A stretch of DNA of 64,000 bases, taken from the NCBI GenBank assembly GCA_963931865.1, contig OZ007509.1, positions 11,717,625-11,781,624 on the forward strand, given 5' to 3'. The stretch is from Axinella damicornis (Eukaryota; Porifera; Demospongiae; Axinellida; Axinellidae). This document shows positions 39,051-50,481 of the stretch, piece after piece (the first letter of the stretch is position 1; each line of letters opens with the position of its first letter). The notes beneath the pieces are model-generated. The model did not search any database, was not told where the DNA came from, and worked only from the letters and a program-made list of their open reading frames with translations. Both the position numbers and the translations under genes were made by a program.

Positions 39051-39215
39051 AAACCAAGTAGCTAGCTATGGCCTCCAACTAACACACGTTAGAACACGGC
39101 ATGCTATGCTTGCATACCTCCAGCGTGTTTTGCAGGGCTTAAGTTTCAGCACTGGCAACTTTTAGGTTCTTCATTTGGGTGTGGCACAGATTGCGAGGGC
39201 GGTGCCTTGGGGTGG
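39050..39215. repeat. Third copy of the block A/B left end
   Basis: The segment atggcctccaacta...cagattgcgagggcggtgcc matches the starts of blocks A (about 7110-7260) and B (about 40745-40890). Only this short piece is present, so the left end also occurs as an independent repeat. Confidence 0.8.
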
Positions 39216-39447
39216 AATGAATTGCAGAGGTAGAGTGATATGATACTTCGTTCAAACTGATTTCAGCCCCACCCCTTATCATGCATAATGGTTGAGGTTT
39301 AATTGGGCCGAGCGTGAGCGAGCCCCACATATACAACTTTGCTGCAGATTTTTCAATGTTTATATACATGCATGTATTCCGTAAATCACTTCCTGTTCGT
39401 ATTTTGCATGTCATTGTGTCATGCGTTAAGTTAAACCACAAACGTGT

Positions 39448-39501
39448 TAGCCTCGTACCCAGGCCCTACGCGTCGAACGTGTGGGCCTGGGAACGAGGCT
39501 A
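39448..39501. mobile_element. 54-bp TAGCCTCG-family MITE
   Basis: A palindrome from tagcctcgtacccaggc to gcctgggaacgaggcta, with flanking caaacgtgt / caagcgtgt (8 of 9 identical). Confidence 0.85.
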
Positions 39502-39919
39502 CAAGCGTGTCACAATTGCAACATTAACGACTTGGAGCCTGGCGGAGACATGGATAATACACACTAACGTTAGTCTGTATTATCCATGGGCGGAGACTGA
39601 CTGAGTGAGACACGAACTATGAACAATCTACCTCAACAAGGCCTTATAAGGATGGAGACTATAGCACGCGGTGGGTGGCTAGAGCATGTCATGAAGACAG
39701 GCTTCAAACCATCTGCACGCAGAGCACGTCATGGTGTGCAGCATGTGTGTACTTTTCGTGTGATATTCTATGGCCTGAGGTATTGTGCTGTGCTCATGCA
39801 GTCACACTCTGATGACAGTCAACCTTTCCACATTCTGCATCGCTCACGCTCACCACACAACGCTCGGCATTCTACTAGTTGATAATATGAACACGAGTGG
39901 CGGTAGCTAGCTGGCTGTA

Positions 39920-40677
39920 CAGTGGCGTAGGAAGCGCAGCGGCCGGAGCGGCCATGGCCGCTGCACTTTTTCAGCCCCCCAAAATAAAATTAGTCGCTTT
40001 ACAACGTAAGGTAGGGCGGGGTAATTCGGGCCACGGGGTAATTCGGGCCACTTCAACTTCAGGTCAACGGTAACTAAAAACGGACAGACTTTAGGCAAAC
40101 TTCTGGCCATGTATATCCAGGGACTCAACCTGCCTACAACTCACTAGAAGCAAGAATAAAAAGGATGCTTCTTTCTTGTTGCAACGTTGAAGTGGCCCGA
40201 ATTACCCCGTACTATACCGTGGCCCGAATTACCCCGCCCTACCTTACGCAACGGCAGATACCGCACCTACTTCAATAATATGCACGGATTAGGCGCTCTA
40301 GATGCGTGCGCACGTGTCTCCTTCGAGGTGCAGTGTTAGTATAGTTTGAGTTTCTCAGCAGCTGTCACTGTCAGGATCCTGAAGTAAGCCTAAATTTTCT
40401 GGGGGGGCGCCGGGCATGCCCCCAGACCCCCCCTAGTAAGTGTGTACTTTGCACACACGTTGGTAGCTACTTCCATATGCTGCTAATGCCAATGTAATGG
40501 CTTCTCCACTTTCTATTTGCCGGCTGAGGTGCAATACAGAGCTTCCTTGCCGCTTAAAAGAAAAAGAGAAAAAATTTTCCGCGCTTCGCGCGTAAGACAG
40601 ATCGGCGCTTCGCGCCTCTGTTCACTACTTCACGCTGGAATGGCCTCTCCACTATGAATTTGCTTCCTACGCCACTG
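39920..40677. mobile_element. CAGTGGCGTAG-terminus element with nested insertion
   Basis: The ends CAGTGGCGTAGGAAGC and GCTTCCTACGCCACTG are 16-bp inverted repeats (one position differs from perfect just inside). A 5-bp repeat ctgta flanks them (39915-39919, 40678-40682). The interior is interrupted by the GTAAGG element at 40006-40247. No transposase frame is seen. Confidence 0.75.
40006..40247. mobile_element. GTAAGG-terminus MITE, copy 1 (nested)
   Basis: The terminus GTAAGGTAGGGCGGGGTAAT pairs with its reverse complement at the other end. Each end has the ggggtaattcgggccac block twice. It is inserted inside the CAGTGGCGTAG element. Its reverse complement matches 49950-50174 almost base for base. 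Confidence 0.9.
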
Positions 40678-43413
40678 CTGTAGGCTAGCTGGGTTAATAA
40701 ATGACATGTAACAAGGGCGTAGCTAGCTAACTATAGCTCGTTTACTATGGCCTCCAACTAGAACACGGCATGCTTGCATACCTCCAGCGTGTTTTGCAGG
40801 GCTTATATTTCAGCGCTGGCAACTTTTAGGTCCTTCACCATGTTCATTTGGGTGTGGCACAGATTGCGAGGGCGGTGCCGTGGGGTAACCCCCTCTCCCC
40901 CGTTAGTCTCGTTCCCGGAGCCCTGTCTGGGAACGAGACTGGGTGCTGGTGCCATGAAGTTGACAAGTCTCGTTCCCAGACGGAACGAGACTACCATGCA
41001 TGACACAATGACATGCATACCGCGAGGAAACAGGGCCCTCTGATCTGCCCAGGAAGCGAATTCTGTCTGTGAGTAGCATTCATGGAGGTGAATCTTGAGG
41101 AGGCAACAGCATATGGCTGTCACCCTGCTGCCACCCCAGAGACTCCAGCAGAACTCCAGGTCAGTAGAGACTAGAGTAGGTTATGTCCCCAGGAGCGCGT
41201 GGAGGGTCTGGGGACGAGACTTGGTTGTGTCATGGAGGGTCTGATCTACCAGTTGTCCGCTATTATCCATGGCTTACTGTAATCGTACTAAGGTAATCTC
41301 ATTCCCAGGTGCACATAGTCTCGGAACCAGACCCTTCGCGTGGGGGAGGAGGAAAGGGTCTGGGCACCATCTTACATTCGAGTTAAGTTAATTTGTCCCC
41401 AGGTCGGAATGTTGACCTAACGAATCAGAAGTGTTGATTGCGAATGACGTCAGGGAGATGATTTCGGTGACTAGACATAGCAAATCGCTGTGCCGTACCG
41501 CATTACCCGCGAGTGTCTGAAAAAAGTCGAGAAGAGCAACGAGCAGGTCGACTGTGATCGTACGCGTGGTATCACAGTTGATCGCCAATTACCACGCATA
41601 ATTACATTCCGTGAGGACAACTCAAATGTAGGCACGTGCCCAGACCCTTTCCTCCTCCCCCGCGCGAAGGGTCTGGTTCCGAGACTAAGATGCACATACA
41701 GCCCTATGAGTGACCAGTACTGTCTCCCCAGTCACACAGTATAGAGTAGAGTTATCATTGCCCACCAGCCATGTCCACAGCCAGATGCTATCACTGTAAG
41801 CTCTAAACTTGGCCCTACAGCTATAAGCAAAGTGACCAAAGTATGTACTGAGCATGCTCGTAGCTTATTCTGGCCTAGCGAACATAGGCCTACCACCTCA
41901 CCGCAGACACTAAGCATTGCAGATGTCAATTCAGTGTGTGCATCTGCACAGAATGACTTTTTCTACCTGTTGTGATCGCCAAATTTTGAGTTTACCAAGT
42001 TTTATACAAAACCATTTCGGGCCATTTCACCTAATTATAGCTAACCCTTAGGCTGCATGACGTTGAGTGAAAATACTTTTCACTCAGAATTTGAACTATG
42101 CACATAATTATACACCCTTCAAACTATTTTTCCTTGGTTTTTGAAGCTATTGGGTGCTTTTCAGGCCATGTAAAAAGTTTATGTACTGGTTTTAATTGAG
42201 AGGCATTAATGCTTATACCGTTTATCTGGAAATTTTCGTTGAAGGGAACCACCTACTGTACATCCAGACGGTTTATGACAAAACAGGCTTGTTTTGTAAA
42301 CGTGCATGCAAGTCCGTGCTGCTGCCTGCCAATCCTTGACCCACTCAATCAGACCCTCTTACATTGTGTAATTCCATGTGGGCATAACGGAAGTGCAATT
42401 CAGGGACTACACTAGTAACGTGCAAGACCTTTGTACTCCGTGACCTTTGTGCTTTTTGTAGCCAGGACTGAATACTAATGCTGTTTGCCTGTGCCTGAGA
42501 CACTATTGTACAAGGCTGTTGATGCGTTAGAGCAGTTAACTATACCAGACTCATGCAAGGAGGCAAGAGCTAGTGAGACCTCTGAAGAGAGAACCATTGT
42601 GGGCCACGCTAACGTGAATGCTGTGGGGGAGGTGAGAGCTCAGGCCAGATGTCTTCACAGACAAGCAGGTGCATTAGGGGGCAGACTTATGCGGACACTG
42701 CGAGCGTAGCTACATGTAGAATTGTCCCTTATTCTGCATACTGTGTATGCTACAACTGACAAAGAAATGTCCGCTTTGAAAATGTCATTGGTAGTAGTTA
42801 ACACTATCACCAGACAACAGGTGACCAGTAATGCTGCTAAATTAGTACTGCTCTGCAACAGTACTGATCACCTACACTGTAGCCCTGTTCCCTGACCCCT
42901 GGCCAGCTTATCCTTCACAGTAGTATGATATGCAGGTGATATGGAAAGCTGGGTGGGGGCCTGTGAACGAGGCTGCAGTTGTCTGCACTGATGACCGTAA
43001 GTCGTGCAAGCTAGTGAGAGTGAAGACTTCACTGAATAGTGAACTTCCACATACACTATTTTGGTAGTAGCATGCCCTCTCCTCACTACGTGGATGGTTG
43101 CTATCATGTTCTGCAGCTGCTGACAAGATGGAGTGGTGAGCCACAGACCCCAAGACCAGCACTGGTCCTGCATTATCCAGGTGAGACACATACTAACCAT
43201 CATGCTTTCATACTTGAATTTCTGAGGAGGTGTGCACTCTTGCTGTAGCCCATTCCAGTCAATGACTGGCAGGTTTTGTGTAGGGGAGAAGCCAATCAGT
43301 GGTTGGAGTTGTGGTGAGCCTTGTCCCCCCTTGTCCCCACAGGGAGGAGGTATCCAATTGTTTTGCTGAGTCATGAATTTCCCATGTTGGACTAAGTAAA
43401 CTAGCAGAACCTC

Positions 43414-44116
43414 CAGCCTCATTCCCAGGCCTTCTCACCGCAGCATTTGTCGCTTGCAGTACTAACGTGGGGGAAGGCCTGGTAAAAGTCGTCACGTGCA
43501 AGTGACGTAGGTGGACGTAATATGGACGTATGGAGGAGTGGCACATTCCCGAGTAAGTCCAGGCAACTTGTACATATTGTACTACAGCAATGTGTAGAGT
43601 GTAAGCTGTACGCTTTGACCACCGATATCGGACTAAATGATCTACAGCAACTGAGTGGTCAACATCGGGCGATCAATTATCGGCTTCAGAAAGCTGCCCC
43701 ACAGCCGTGCAAGAGTCCGAAGCCAGGAAATACAGCCACATTTTGGAATTCAAATGGCCAACTGTTGGGTATCCGCGGTGATGAAATATGCTTGAAAATT
43801 TCTACGCAACTGTAAGTCTGGGCTGTATAAAGAGCAGCAAGACTACAACGCTAGTATACTGTGCTACCAGACCTGGCTACAAACAAGAGCGCATGATGAC
43901 ATCATTGTTTTTTCCGGGCCGCCGTGAAAAAACAATGATGTCATCATGCGCTCTTCCTACAAAGCATAAAGACGGCCTCGCGGGAATGTGCCACTCCTCC
44001 ATACGTCCATATTAAGTCCAACTACATCACTTGCACGTGACGAGTTTTACCAGGCCTTCCCCCGCGTTAGTACTGCAAGTGACAACACTGGGGTGAGAAG
44101 CCTGGGAACGAGGCTA
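43414..44116. mobile_element. 703-bp complete TAGCCTCG-family element
   Basis: The ends cagcctcattcccaggcc and ggcttctcacccc-type arms run inward for about 150 bp (caagtgacgtaggtggacgt; cacattcccgagtaag and complements). A 9-bp target duplication cagaacctc flanks it (43405-43413, 44117-44125). It contains the 73-bp foldback at 43884. The interior has short open frames only. Confidence 0.88.
43884..43956. mobile_element. 73-bp foldback insertion with 7-bp target duplication
   Basis: The arms agagcgcatgatgacatcat and their complement surround a GC-rich loop (ccgggccgccg). Direct repeats ctacaaa flank the insertion (43877-43883, 43957-43963). Block A has the empty site, reading ggctacaaagcataaag near 9688. 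Confidence 0.9.
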
Positions 44117-44935
44117 CAGAACCTCTAGGTCCTCTGTTAGCCTTCAAAGGGAAGTGTAATGCTACTTGACCATCACCTTTACCAATGGCTTCCTGGAAGT
44201 CTAGTCTTGACTGTGACAATGTAGTTAAATACCCCAACTGACCCCTGACCTCGGACTTTATTCACTGGCACCTCATGTACTGATGGGATTACATTCTGTG
44301 AAACAGTTTTGGATAGCCAAAACTGTTTCAGAGGAGTATACATATTGTCTGATGGGATTACATTCTGTGAAACAGTTTTGGATAGCCAAAACTGTTTCAG
44401 AGGAGTATGTATAGCATATTGTAGACTGGATATACCTTGTAGCTGGAAATATTAGCAGGGATAGAAACAGCGGGATAGGGCTATCATAGAAATGCTGGAT
44501 TTGTGGGCTCACTGCCAAATGCATCTAATTATGTGTACGTTACACTTCTGAGCGTGTGCAATAGTAATGCATCAAATCTTTGAACATTGTGTGAGCATCT
44601 GCTCGCAGTTCCCATAGTGCGAGTGGTTTCACCACCCACTACATGAGCTAAAGGAGGCAGGCTGTAGGGCTGGTTGACGGGGGGGGTGACGAGTAGGTGT
44701 AGGCCGGGTTGGACGTTTCCATCACTGGCTTGTAGATACCGCCCATAGATGGGCAGGGTCCTGCTTGTTATTATTACTAGGAGAATGCAGGGCATTGCGG
44801 GGCTCGCCTGACAAACTGACATACTGCATGCCAATAATCATTCTCTGAGTGATCGTAGGGAAGCTGGGGGTGGGGCCTGCGATGTAGCCAATTGTCGTTC
44901 ATCATTGACGGTCTGCAGTTTCAAGTTCGTGGTAG

Positions 44936-45040
44936 CCTCGTTCCCAGTCCCACGCCCAGCTTTTCGTCACTTGCCGTACTGCAAGCGACGTACGGCAAGC
45001 AACGAAAAGCTGAGCGTGGGACAGTCTGTGAACAAGGCTA
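44936..45040. mobile_element. TAGCCTCG-family hairpin
   Basis: The segment tagcctcgttcccagtccca pairs with tgggacagtctgtgaacaaggcta across an inner palindrome (cagcttttcgt, ttgccgtac and complements). The flanks do not form an obvious target duplication, and the right end is mutated. Confidence 0.7.
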
Positions 45041-46017
45041 CACTGTACCTGAGAGGAGTACCCAAGGCCAAGTTGCCGAGAGAATCTCTCCCTCCAGCTG
45101 ACCTCTGCAAGTCTGTAGTACGTAGTTTGTAGCACCAGCGTAAAACATAGCAGGCTTGACCCGGTACTGTCGTGCGTTTTGGTAGGCGAGTTGTACGCAT
45201 CACTGCACATGTTGTCGATTCAGCACGCGGGCGGGCGGCGCAACATTACGATTTTCCACTTGGATATAATTATACGGTCATACGCTAAAAGAACACTGGA
45301 AGTCGGACGGACACCAACTGGACGCATGGACGGACGGACAGACGGACATCCTGGAGAGCACGACTATGTGGGGGCTCGCTCAGGCTCGCTCCAACTACAC
45401 AATATCACCCATGTCATTTGTGGGCAGGGTTTACCCAGCTGGTCCCTTTACCACTGTAATAAGCACAGCTATAGCCTTGTTCCCACGTGGCCTGGGAACG
45501 AGGCTAGCACAGCTAGTGGATGAAGATGTGAAGTGTGCAGTGTAAACTTTGGAGTGAGGGCATGGGCATTCAGTGCTACATGTCCCACAATAGTATTAGT
45601 GTCTTCTCTCATCAATGATCGTACTGGTCATTTGGCACAGTTTTGGAGGTTTGATATCCTTGTACACAGCTATCGATGACAATCGTACATAGCTGTCGAT
45701 GACAATCGTACTCAATTTCACATACATGTATGTCAAAGTTTGCATGTGTTTGTTGGGTGGGTGGAGGTTTATGAATAACTTTACAGTAGAGTGCTGTACC
45801 GAAAAACCACCATATTCAAATCTGCCACCTTCCCTTGTCAACTAATGTTACAAATTTAAATTTTCTACCCACATGGCACGTATTCCACAAACTATACAGG
45901 TACAAGAGTGGTCCTAGACCCCAGCGTAGATCACTTCCAGTATCACACACAGGGAAGGGTCTGGCAACTTGAGCAGTCTCCCATTGTGGGATGATCTTAG
46001 GAACCATCTCCCATCAG

Positions 46018-46171
46018 GGGATGATCCGAGCAACTGCCCCCATGTGCACGTGTTTCTGTACGTTTGGTGGCTGGCTCAGGGAGACAGGAAGAACAACCTG
46101 ACAGACAAACCCATTAGTGTCTTCCTCAGTCTTGTTAGCAAGGGCAGATTTAGATACTCCATGTCTTTCAG
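46018..46171 (+). CDS. Possible isolated internal exon
   Basis: An open stretch between a good acceptor (ctcccatcag) and a consensus donor (ttcag|gtgagg) encodes about 51 residues containing LYVWWLAQGDRKNNLTD and SVFLSLVSKGRFRYSMSFR. No flanking exons could be joined and no family is recognised. It may be a gene remnant in a repeat-rich region. Confidence 0.25.
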
Positions 46172-46344
46172 GTGAGGGACCTTCATTCTGCAGTGAAGGC
46201 ACTTAAGTGCAAACCCTCCGCGCAGTGCAATTCATGCTGTATGCATGGAATATGCAGTTATTATAATACTAGTGGAATGCAGGACATTGTGGGGGTGAGC
46301 TTGAGTGAGAAATGAGTCCATGCGACTTGTACATATTGTACTAC

Positions 46345-46515
46345 TGCAATGCATGGATCTCAGACTACAGCACTGCATGGATCTCAGACTATAGCAATGC
46401 ATGGATCTCAGACTATAGCAATGCATGGATCTCAGACTACAGCACTGCATGGATCTCAGACTATAGCAATGCATGGATCTCAGACTACAGCACTGCATGG
46501 ATCTCAGACTATAGC
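46345..46515. repeat. 24-bp minisatellite, about 7 copies
   Basis: The unit gcaatgcatggatctcagacta plus two bases alternates with a gcactgcatgg variant. Because 24 is a multiple of three, several frames stay open, which creates spurious open frames. Confidence 0.92.
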
Positions 46516-46730
46516 TGTACAACACAGGCACTGAGTTGACGGACTGAAGCAGGCACACACATCATTGGTGTCATATACACATAGTTGCACGTGATGAGCC
46601 AACAAAGGAAAGAGCATCTTCCTTGAACATTTCCAAGTCCTCTGTGAGGGGCATCAGGTCCTTATTGTGGTCTGTAGTGATCTTCTTTCACCTCCCTCCA
46701 ATGCCTGCTTCAACATACACATGAAAAACT

Positions 46731-46985
46731 ACCTGTGAATATGGGACTGGACGGGCTCCGTCATCATCAAAGTTGCTCTGTGATCGCACCGTCAGCTTGC
46801 CATTCGAGTCCGGTGGGAACATTTGTATTTGGCTTTTTCAGCTGCTTAGGGTAGTGTCCATATAGGTGTGGTCTACGCAGGAAATAACGTAGTATGTGAA
46901 ATGGTTCCCGCCACAGACTCAAGTGGCAAAATGATGGAGCAACTTTGACAATGATGGTGCCCGTCCAGTCCTGTATTCACAGGTA
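46731..46985. pseudogene. Inverted duplication of a possible exon
   Basis: On the minus strand, about 46838-46731 reads a coding-like stretch (FPPDSNGKLTVRSQ, SNFDDDGARPVPYSQ) ending at cacag|gtag. On the plus strand, about 46900-46985 holds a degenerate copy (FPPQTQVAK, stop, SNFDNDGARPV) ending at the same cacag|gtag. A further minus-strand stretch (about 46690-46575, ITTDHNKDLMPLTEDLEMF) may be a following exon. The family is not recognised. At least one copy is broken. Confidence 0.4.
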
Positions 46986-46999
46986 GTGATATACCTGTG

Positions 47000-48202
47000 A
47001 ATACGGGACTGCATGGATTTCCCACTATACCGTATCTATAGTATTGTGTACACATCTGAATCTGTGCACTGCTATTCTTCACACTGATTCTTGCTCCCAG
47101 GAGCTAGTGTGCATACTGCCAAGAGTGTATACTCTTGATACTGCATACTGCACGCGGTACGTATACTGCAAGTGATACTGCATCCTGTGAACAAGCTTAG
47201 ACTATGACTGTATGTACGTACACACACACAACAATTTCTTTTTTTCTCCTCTGCTGACTCCTAACCTCCCTCACACACACACTTCCTTCACCTCCTTCCA
47301 TTTTCACACAGCTTTACTACGGCATGTGAGCATTGTGGATTGCAGCTTTCAGAGGGGTCGGACAAAAAGGGGGCAATTGATGGTTCATTCATGGCAAACA
47401 CACGTACACACCACACACACACACTACAAACACACATACACATTACACACACCCACACCCACAGGTGATATCCAGTTTGCATCCTGAACATTATCTGGTG
47501 TTATTTACACATAATATTATTGTATTACTTTCTTCACAAGTTCGCATGCAGGCAATTGCAATCCCATACATCGTCCATGCATTTCCATGATCGTTTTTCT
47601 TTTTTGAAGATCAAACAATATCACTGGAGGAAATACAGTACTGTACAATATAAATGGCTATAATTATGTGCACATGTGCATGTAGTGCTTTAGTTGCATG
47701 ATTTCGATCTGTTCACTTCTCTACCTTAATTGCATGCTCCTCACTGTTTCAGTCTCTTCACCTGCATGGTGACTGGAACAATTACATCATGCTCAGATCA
47801 ACATCATATAAGCACGGGGCTGCATGACAGCCAATATATTATACATGAGAAGAAAATTAATAATGCTTGGTGAAAGGCAAACACTGGTTGCATGCATCTG
47901 AAAACCTTTCCACATCGAATCTCCGCAACGACTACAGTGGCTACAGTTCGAACTGTAGTCACGTGCAGGTTATACTGGACCTATTATGCACACTCGAAAT
48001 TCCAGGTTTCTGTTGACACCCTTGTGCTCACTGGTTTCCACATCAATAGGCTGCATCTCAGATTTGAAGCAATTCCGTTGTTTCCTATTTTACTGCCATG
48101 CATAGATTTTGTTTTCTGCAGGTGGTACAAATGGAGATAATTATCATGAGACCATCACTTGGACAGCAAATGTCTGATTATTCATGAGAAAGCTATTTAC
48201 AT

Positions 48203-48234
<32 letters not shown>

Positions 48235-49400
48235 CTATACCAACAGAAACCTATAATATACTGGTATAGCATAGGAGTATACACCTCCTCGATCTATAGG
48301 GTCCTACCAATCTGAATGGAAAACACATATAGACTACAATGATGGAAGCAACACAAATGGACATCCATAAACTTCTGCTAGGGTCTTAAGGAGTACCAGG
48401 AAATCTGTGGCCGGTAACCAGGATGATACATCAGTGGGTGTCCAAGTACACCCACTGTATATCTAGCATCATTCCCAGGCACTCGGTAATTGGGGAACGC
48501 CTGGGAACGAGGCTATAGTGTATATCCAGACTAGTGCTACATAGATCTTCCCCAGCACACTCCTATATTCACCCATGTGAACGAAACATAGCTCCAAATT
48601 AGTCTAGCGGCCTAGCCCCTTGAATTTTCCCCAGCACAGATCGACTCACGTGACCACACAGAGCGATTGCGCGCTGGAGAAAGCGAAGGGCTAGCTTGTT
48701 AGACTAGCTCCAAATCTGATGGGGTTGTCATACAATTTCACGTCTTTATAAACTGTACCTCAATCTTTGTTGTATCCAATAGCTTGTTGGGTCAGGAGAT
48801 AATGGCCAAACAAATCTACCCACATAAACCAAATTCACGGTTGAATTCAGGGCTCATACTGTAGCTCCAAATCACTGAGATGGCTGGGGTTGTCAATTTC
48901 CACACATCTTTATAAACCTTATAAAAGGTCTTTGTATCCAATGGAGTCAAGTCTCAGTGTGCAGCTTGTAGGTTTCAGGAGATACGGCCACACAAATTCA
49001 CCCATGTAAACCAAATCCACAAATAAATGGACCCATAGCTCCAAGGGTAGTCTCGGAACCAGACCCCCACCTGAAGGGTCTGGTTCCGAGACTAGGGTTT
49101 GTCACACAATATTTCCGACATCATTAGCTATAAATCTGTCTTTGATGCATGATGGAGTAAGTCTCATACTTGTATGGCATGAATTCACCCAGGCGAACCA
49201 AACATGATTGACTTCAGGGGCCCATAGCTCCGAGTCCGATAGGGTTGTCACCGCTATTCTTGAAAGAAAGTACTGGCCGTGAGCTACCGTAGGCAGAGAT
49301 TGGGCTTTAGATTCTGGAGCTCGAGCACTGAGGCACGGTCTTCATAGCACCCTACGTTCTTGCACTACAGGCGCTTGAATCTGACCATCTTGATAGCTGA
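47000..49400. other. Repeat-rich interval without supported genes
   Basis: Contents are CA/CAC-rich DNA (about 47220-47460), a run of 30 G (48203-48232), a degenerate TAGCCTCG-type hairpin (about 48472-48515) and three diverged copies of a segment about accataGCTCCAAATC/GATGGGGTTGTCA between 48590 and 49260. Confidence 0.6.
49048..49094. mobile_element. 47-bp TAGTCTCGG hairpin
   Basis: TAGTCTCGGAACCAGACCC is followed closely by its reverse complement. Related longer forms with the same end occur in blocks A (about 8166) and B (about 41640-41690), so this is a second hairpin family. Confidence 0.75.
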
Positions 49401-49405
49401 AGGAT

Positions 49406-49455
49406 ATGGATAGCATCAACATGCCGGAAGAAGTAACGGACGAATACGAACCTCC
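49406..49455 (+). CDS. Candidate first coding exon
   Basis: An ATG opens 16 codons (MDSINMPEEVTDEYEP) and ends at a consensus donor ctcc|gtaagc. The preceding 130 bases are GC-balanced, unlike the surrounding repeats. No downstream exon could be assigned, so this is tentative. Confidence 0.25.
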
Positions 49456-49949
49456 GTAAGCTTGCACTCCGCACCGACCCGGTACCCGTACCCGACCTTC
49501 ACGACCTCCCGGTCCAGGAAATGTGTGAATAGGTTCAAAGGCGCGTAACCGGGATGCCCTTTCGTCACCGGGATGCCCTTCGTCCGGACAGTAAACTCAC
49601 GAAGAGCTATGGTTAACCAATTACAAAAGGAAAAACACCAAGCATCGGCTCCGCGATCTAGGCTTGTTCATCCATCGTGACTAGCTACTGGAGGAATTCT
49701 ACTGGCAAGCAAAGCAGTTGACGGTGGAAGCTAGGTAACCTTGCAAAAATACCTTGTATAGTGAATGTTTCCGCAGCAGCTATTCAATAGCATAAATATT
49801 ATTGTAGAATACTATTGGTTTTGCTTGAGCCCGTGCATGAGGGCCATGCGTGAACGAGAGTTATGTTAATAGTTGGTCGGTAGTAGCTATAATGAATCAC
49901 TACTATGCTGTTGTTCAGTGCGGGGTACAGGGTATACGAGCATCTAATG

Positions 49950-50174
49950 GTAAGGTAGGGCGGGGTAATTCGGGCCACGGTATAGTACGGGGTAATTCGG
50001 GCCACTTCAACGTTGCAACAGGAAAGAAGCATCCTTTTTATTCTTGCTTCTAGTGAGTTGTAGGCAGGTTGAGTCCCTGGATATACATGGCCAGAAGTTT
50101 GCCTAAAGTCTGTCCGTTTTTAGTTACCGTTGACCTGAAGTTGAAGTGGCCCGAATTACCCCGCCCTACCTTAC
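49950..50174. mobile_element. GTAAGG-terminus MITE, copy 2 (inverted relative to copy 1)
   Basis: The 225-bp sequence is almost identical to the reverse complement of 40006-40247, including the central ccatgtatatccagggactc. The main difference is one end-block of about 17 bp. High identity implies recent movement. Confidence 0.9.
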
Positions 50175-50398
50175 GAGTTCCCGAAAAGACAACTATATAC
50201 ATACAGTTATATGTATATGAGGCCTTAGACAGATCGATTCCAAAACTCAGGAATGGGAAGTCTGACCAGAATCTACATGTACATATGAGTCAGCACTCAT
50301 TGGCCTTTGTAGTGAGTGACATATTCATTGTAGTGTTCCATATCACTGAGTCTGCAGACTCTATATATATAGTGGATATGACAGACACACAATAACTC

Positions 50399-50481
50399 TA
50401 GCCTCGTCCCCTGCAGGCTCTCCCACACGCAGACAAAAATTTTAGCAACGAAAAGCTGGGCGGGGCCTGGGAACGAGGCTA
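50399..50481. mobile_element. 83-bp TAGCCTCG-family MITE with exact 9-bp target duplication
   Basis: The element runs from tagcctcgtcccctgcagg to ggcctgggaacgaggcta and is flanked by caataactc on both sides (50390-50398, 50482-50490). From 50491 to 51008 I see no further feature. Confidence 0.88.

Larger units (their letters stand above)
40725..45938. repeat. Dispersed repeat block, copy B
   Basis: This is the direct-orientation partner of 7098-11475. It retains the complete 43414-44116 element and about 0.7 kb missing from A. It has a tandem duplication of a 72-bp segment (tgatgggattacattctgtg at 44281 and 44351) that is single in A. It lacks A's 461-bp MITE. The palindrome gaaacagttttggatagcca and its complement sits in that tandem segment. 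No protein-coding gene is supported. Confidence 0.85.

Noticed and set aside
46349..46558. Open frames of 60-100 codons on both strands
   Set aside because: They are produced by the 24-bp minisatellite.
48472..48515. Further TAGCCTCG element with 9-bp target
   Set aside because: The hairpin is degenerate, and the flanks (ctgtatatc / gtgtatatc) align only after a two-base shift, so no clean target is claimed.
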